Below, in pieces: positions 62,961 to 64,000 of a DNA stretch of 64,000 bases. Below the pieces are notes generated by a model that saw nothing but the letters and a program-made list of their open reading frames with translations, did not search any database and was not told the origin of the DNA. The position numbers were made by a program, and so were the translations under genes. Source of the stretch: Candidula unifasciata (Eukaryota > Mollusca > Gastropoda > Stylommatophora > Geomitridae); the NCBI GenBank assembly GCA_905116865.2, contig CAJHNH020000202.1, forward strand, positions 778,501 through 842,500, in the 5' to 3' direction. Position 1 is the stretch's first letter, and each line of letters starts with the position of its first letter.

Positions 62961-63635
62961 TTTTCCTTTACTCTACATCGTTACTCGGGCCATCCCCAAA
63001 TCATTATTTCAACCCTTTATTGTATCACTACTTTAACTTCATTTTCTGTTTTTACGAATCTTTGGGGAGTTAATAGACTTATCATTTCTTCTCTACATGT
63101 TTTTTGTAGAAAAATTATAAGTTTTGCAGTTCTCTCCTAACCCCGGGAGGGGCCCCAATTAAAAAAAAAATTTAACTATTTTTGAATTTCTTTGCAAATC
63201 ATGCATATTTCATTTGATTTAGAACTCCAGTTTTTCTGAGTTCTTTAGTGCGCCAGATTCTACTTCAAATAAGCGTTACTTGTCATATCGCGTGATCGTA
63301 TCGGTTATGTGTCTTTGACAGGTGACAGCCGATACAAGTGGATAGATTAGTGACATATCTTGGTGAGGGTCTGGACTCGATCCACGCTAGAGGACGTATT
63401 ATTTTTTTCATTTCGATCGCTGCTCAAGGGCGGATCGAGTGCTCTCACCCGAGCAACAGTTTTGTTTTGGAAAGGATAAGAAGAAGTGATGACCTCATCA
63501 CATAATTGTCATTTTGTTTCATTGTCACTTATCATACTGTCACTGTCATACTTTCCCTCTGTCACACTGTCATCTTGTCCCGCTGTTATCCTGACCCGTT
63601 GTCATGTTGTTGTTTTTCTTCTTCTTCTCTTCCAA
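62961..63635. other. No gene seen
   Basis: A weak tRNA-like motif (ctggactcgatccacg) near 63371. No coding signal. Confidence 0.4.
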
Positions 63636-63639
63636 CATT

Positions 63640-63965
63640 GACATCATCGAGGTGTTGGGGGAATATGTAAGGATCGTTTGCACGCTTTTTCCATTGTATT
63701 GTACCAGTTTGTGTTAATTGCTGTTAGGTTGCTCCTAATGTTGTCGCTCCACATCTTGCGTGGCTTCCCCCTTGCTCTGTGTTCATTATATTTCTTCAGC
63801 TTGGCTCTCTTTGGCAGTTGGTACCAGGGCATTCTCGTCAGGTGGCCAAACCATCTCATTTGTTGTTCTTTAATGAATTGTATGATTGGTTTCAGCCCTA
63901 GTCTTCTTCTAATTTCTTCAGTCTTGATTTTATCACTTTTCGTCACACCGGTTGTACACAAGGTA
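63640..63965 (-). pseudogene. LINE ORF2 C-terminal fragment, open frame
   Basis: The minus strand encodes TEEIRRRLGLKPIIQFIKEQ, QMRWFGHLTRMPWYQLPKRA, RARGKPRKMWSDNIRSNL, the LINE end blocks. Same subfamily as 50480-50860. Confidence 0.75.
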
Positions 63966-64000
63966 GATATAGACAGAGATGGACGGATAGAGAAGTTAAA

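Overview
This is an animal nuclear DNA window. I see one protein-coding gene I can support as functional, set in a landscape of degraded transposons, SINEs and simple or tandem repeats. The gene is split by large GT-AG introns, and there are no operons or ribosome-binding sites. A short interstitial TTAGGG array, the type of desaturase and the LINE/SINE content fit a lophotrochozoan, most likely a mollusc. The species call is inference; no marker names the species.

The gene (+ strand, 16214-51032) encodes a complete 434-residue front-end fatty acyl desaturase (FADS/Fad family). It has an N-terminal cytochrome b5 domain with HPGG and three histidine boxes (HDYGH, HYLHH, QIEHH). I assembled it from eleven coding exons whose reading phases all agree: 16214-16408, 25439-25534, 27719-27916, 35625-35726, 37118-37243, 41467-41527, 43504-43580, 46852-46949, 48089-48265, 49443-49568 and 50984-51032. 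The enzyme should introduce double bonds between an existing one and the carboxyl end of polyunsaturated fatty acids. Regiospecificity (delta-5, -6 or -8) cannot be read from sequence alone. A cluster of nuclear-receptor half-sites lies about 210 bp upstream of the ATG.

Layout. 1-16.1 kb: upstream repeats, including SINEs, LINE tails, trinucleotide-rich low-complexity DNA and a 277-bp inverted repeat pair. 16.2-51 kb: the desaturase gene. Its introns hold a SPIN/Charlie-like hAT MITE (20528-20723), two TTAA-flanked piggyBac-like elements (22620-23337 and 26246-27353), many LINE 3' ends, SINEs, and five unrelated minisatellites with 45-55 bp units. 51-64 kb: a very degenerate ~30-bp tandem repeat, more SINEs, a 25-bp minisatellite, a hAT-like element carrying a LINE fragment, a GAA-rich compound repeat and a TA microsatellite.

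Several insertions sit inside other repeats, and the uninterrupted copy of the host repeat is also in the window. This gives internal evidence for element boundaries and relative age. Repeat families are named here by letter (SINE-A, SINE-B, SINE-C, families D to G) because I could not search a repeat library.
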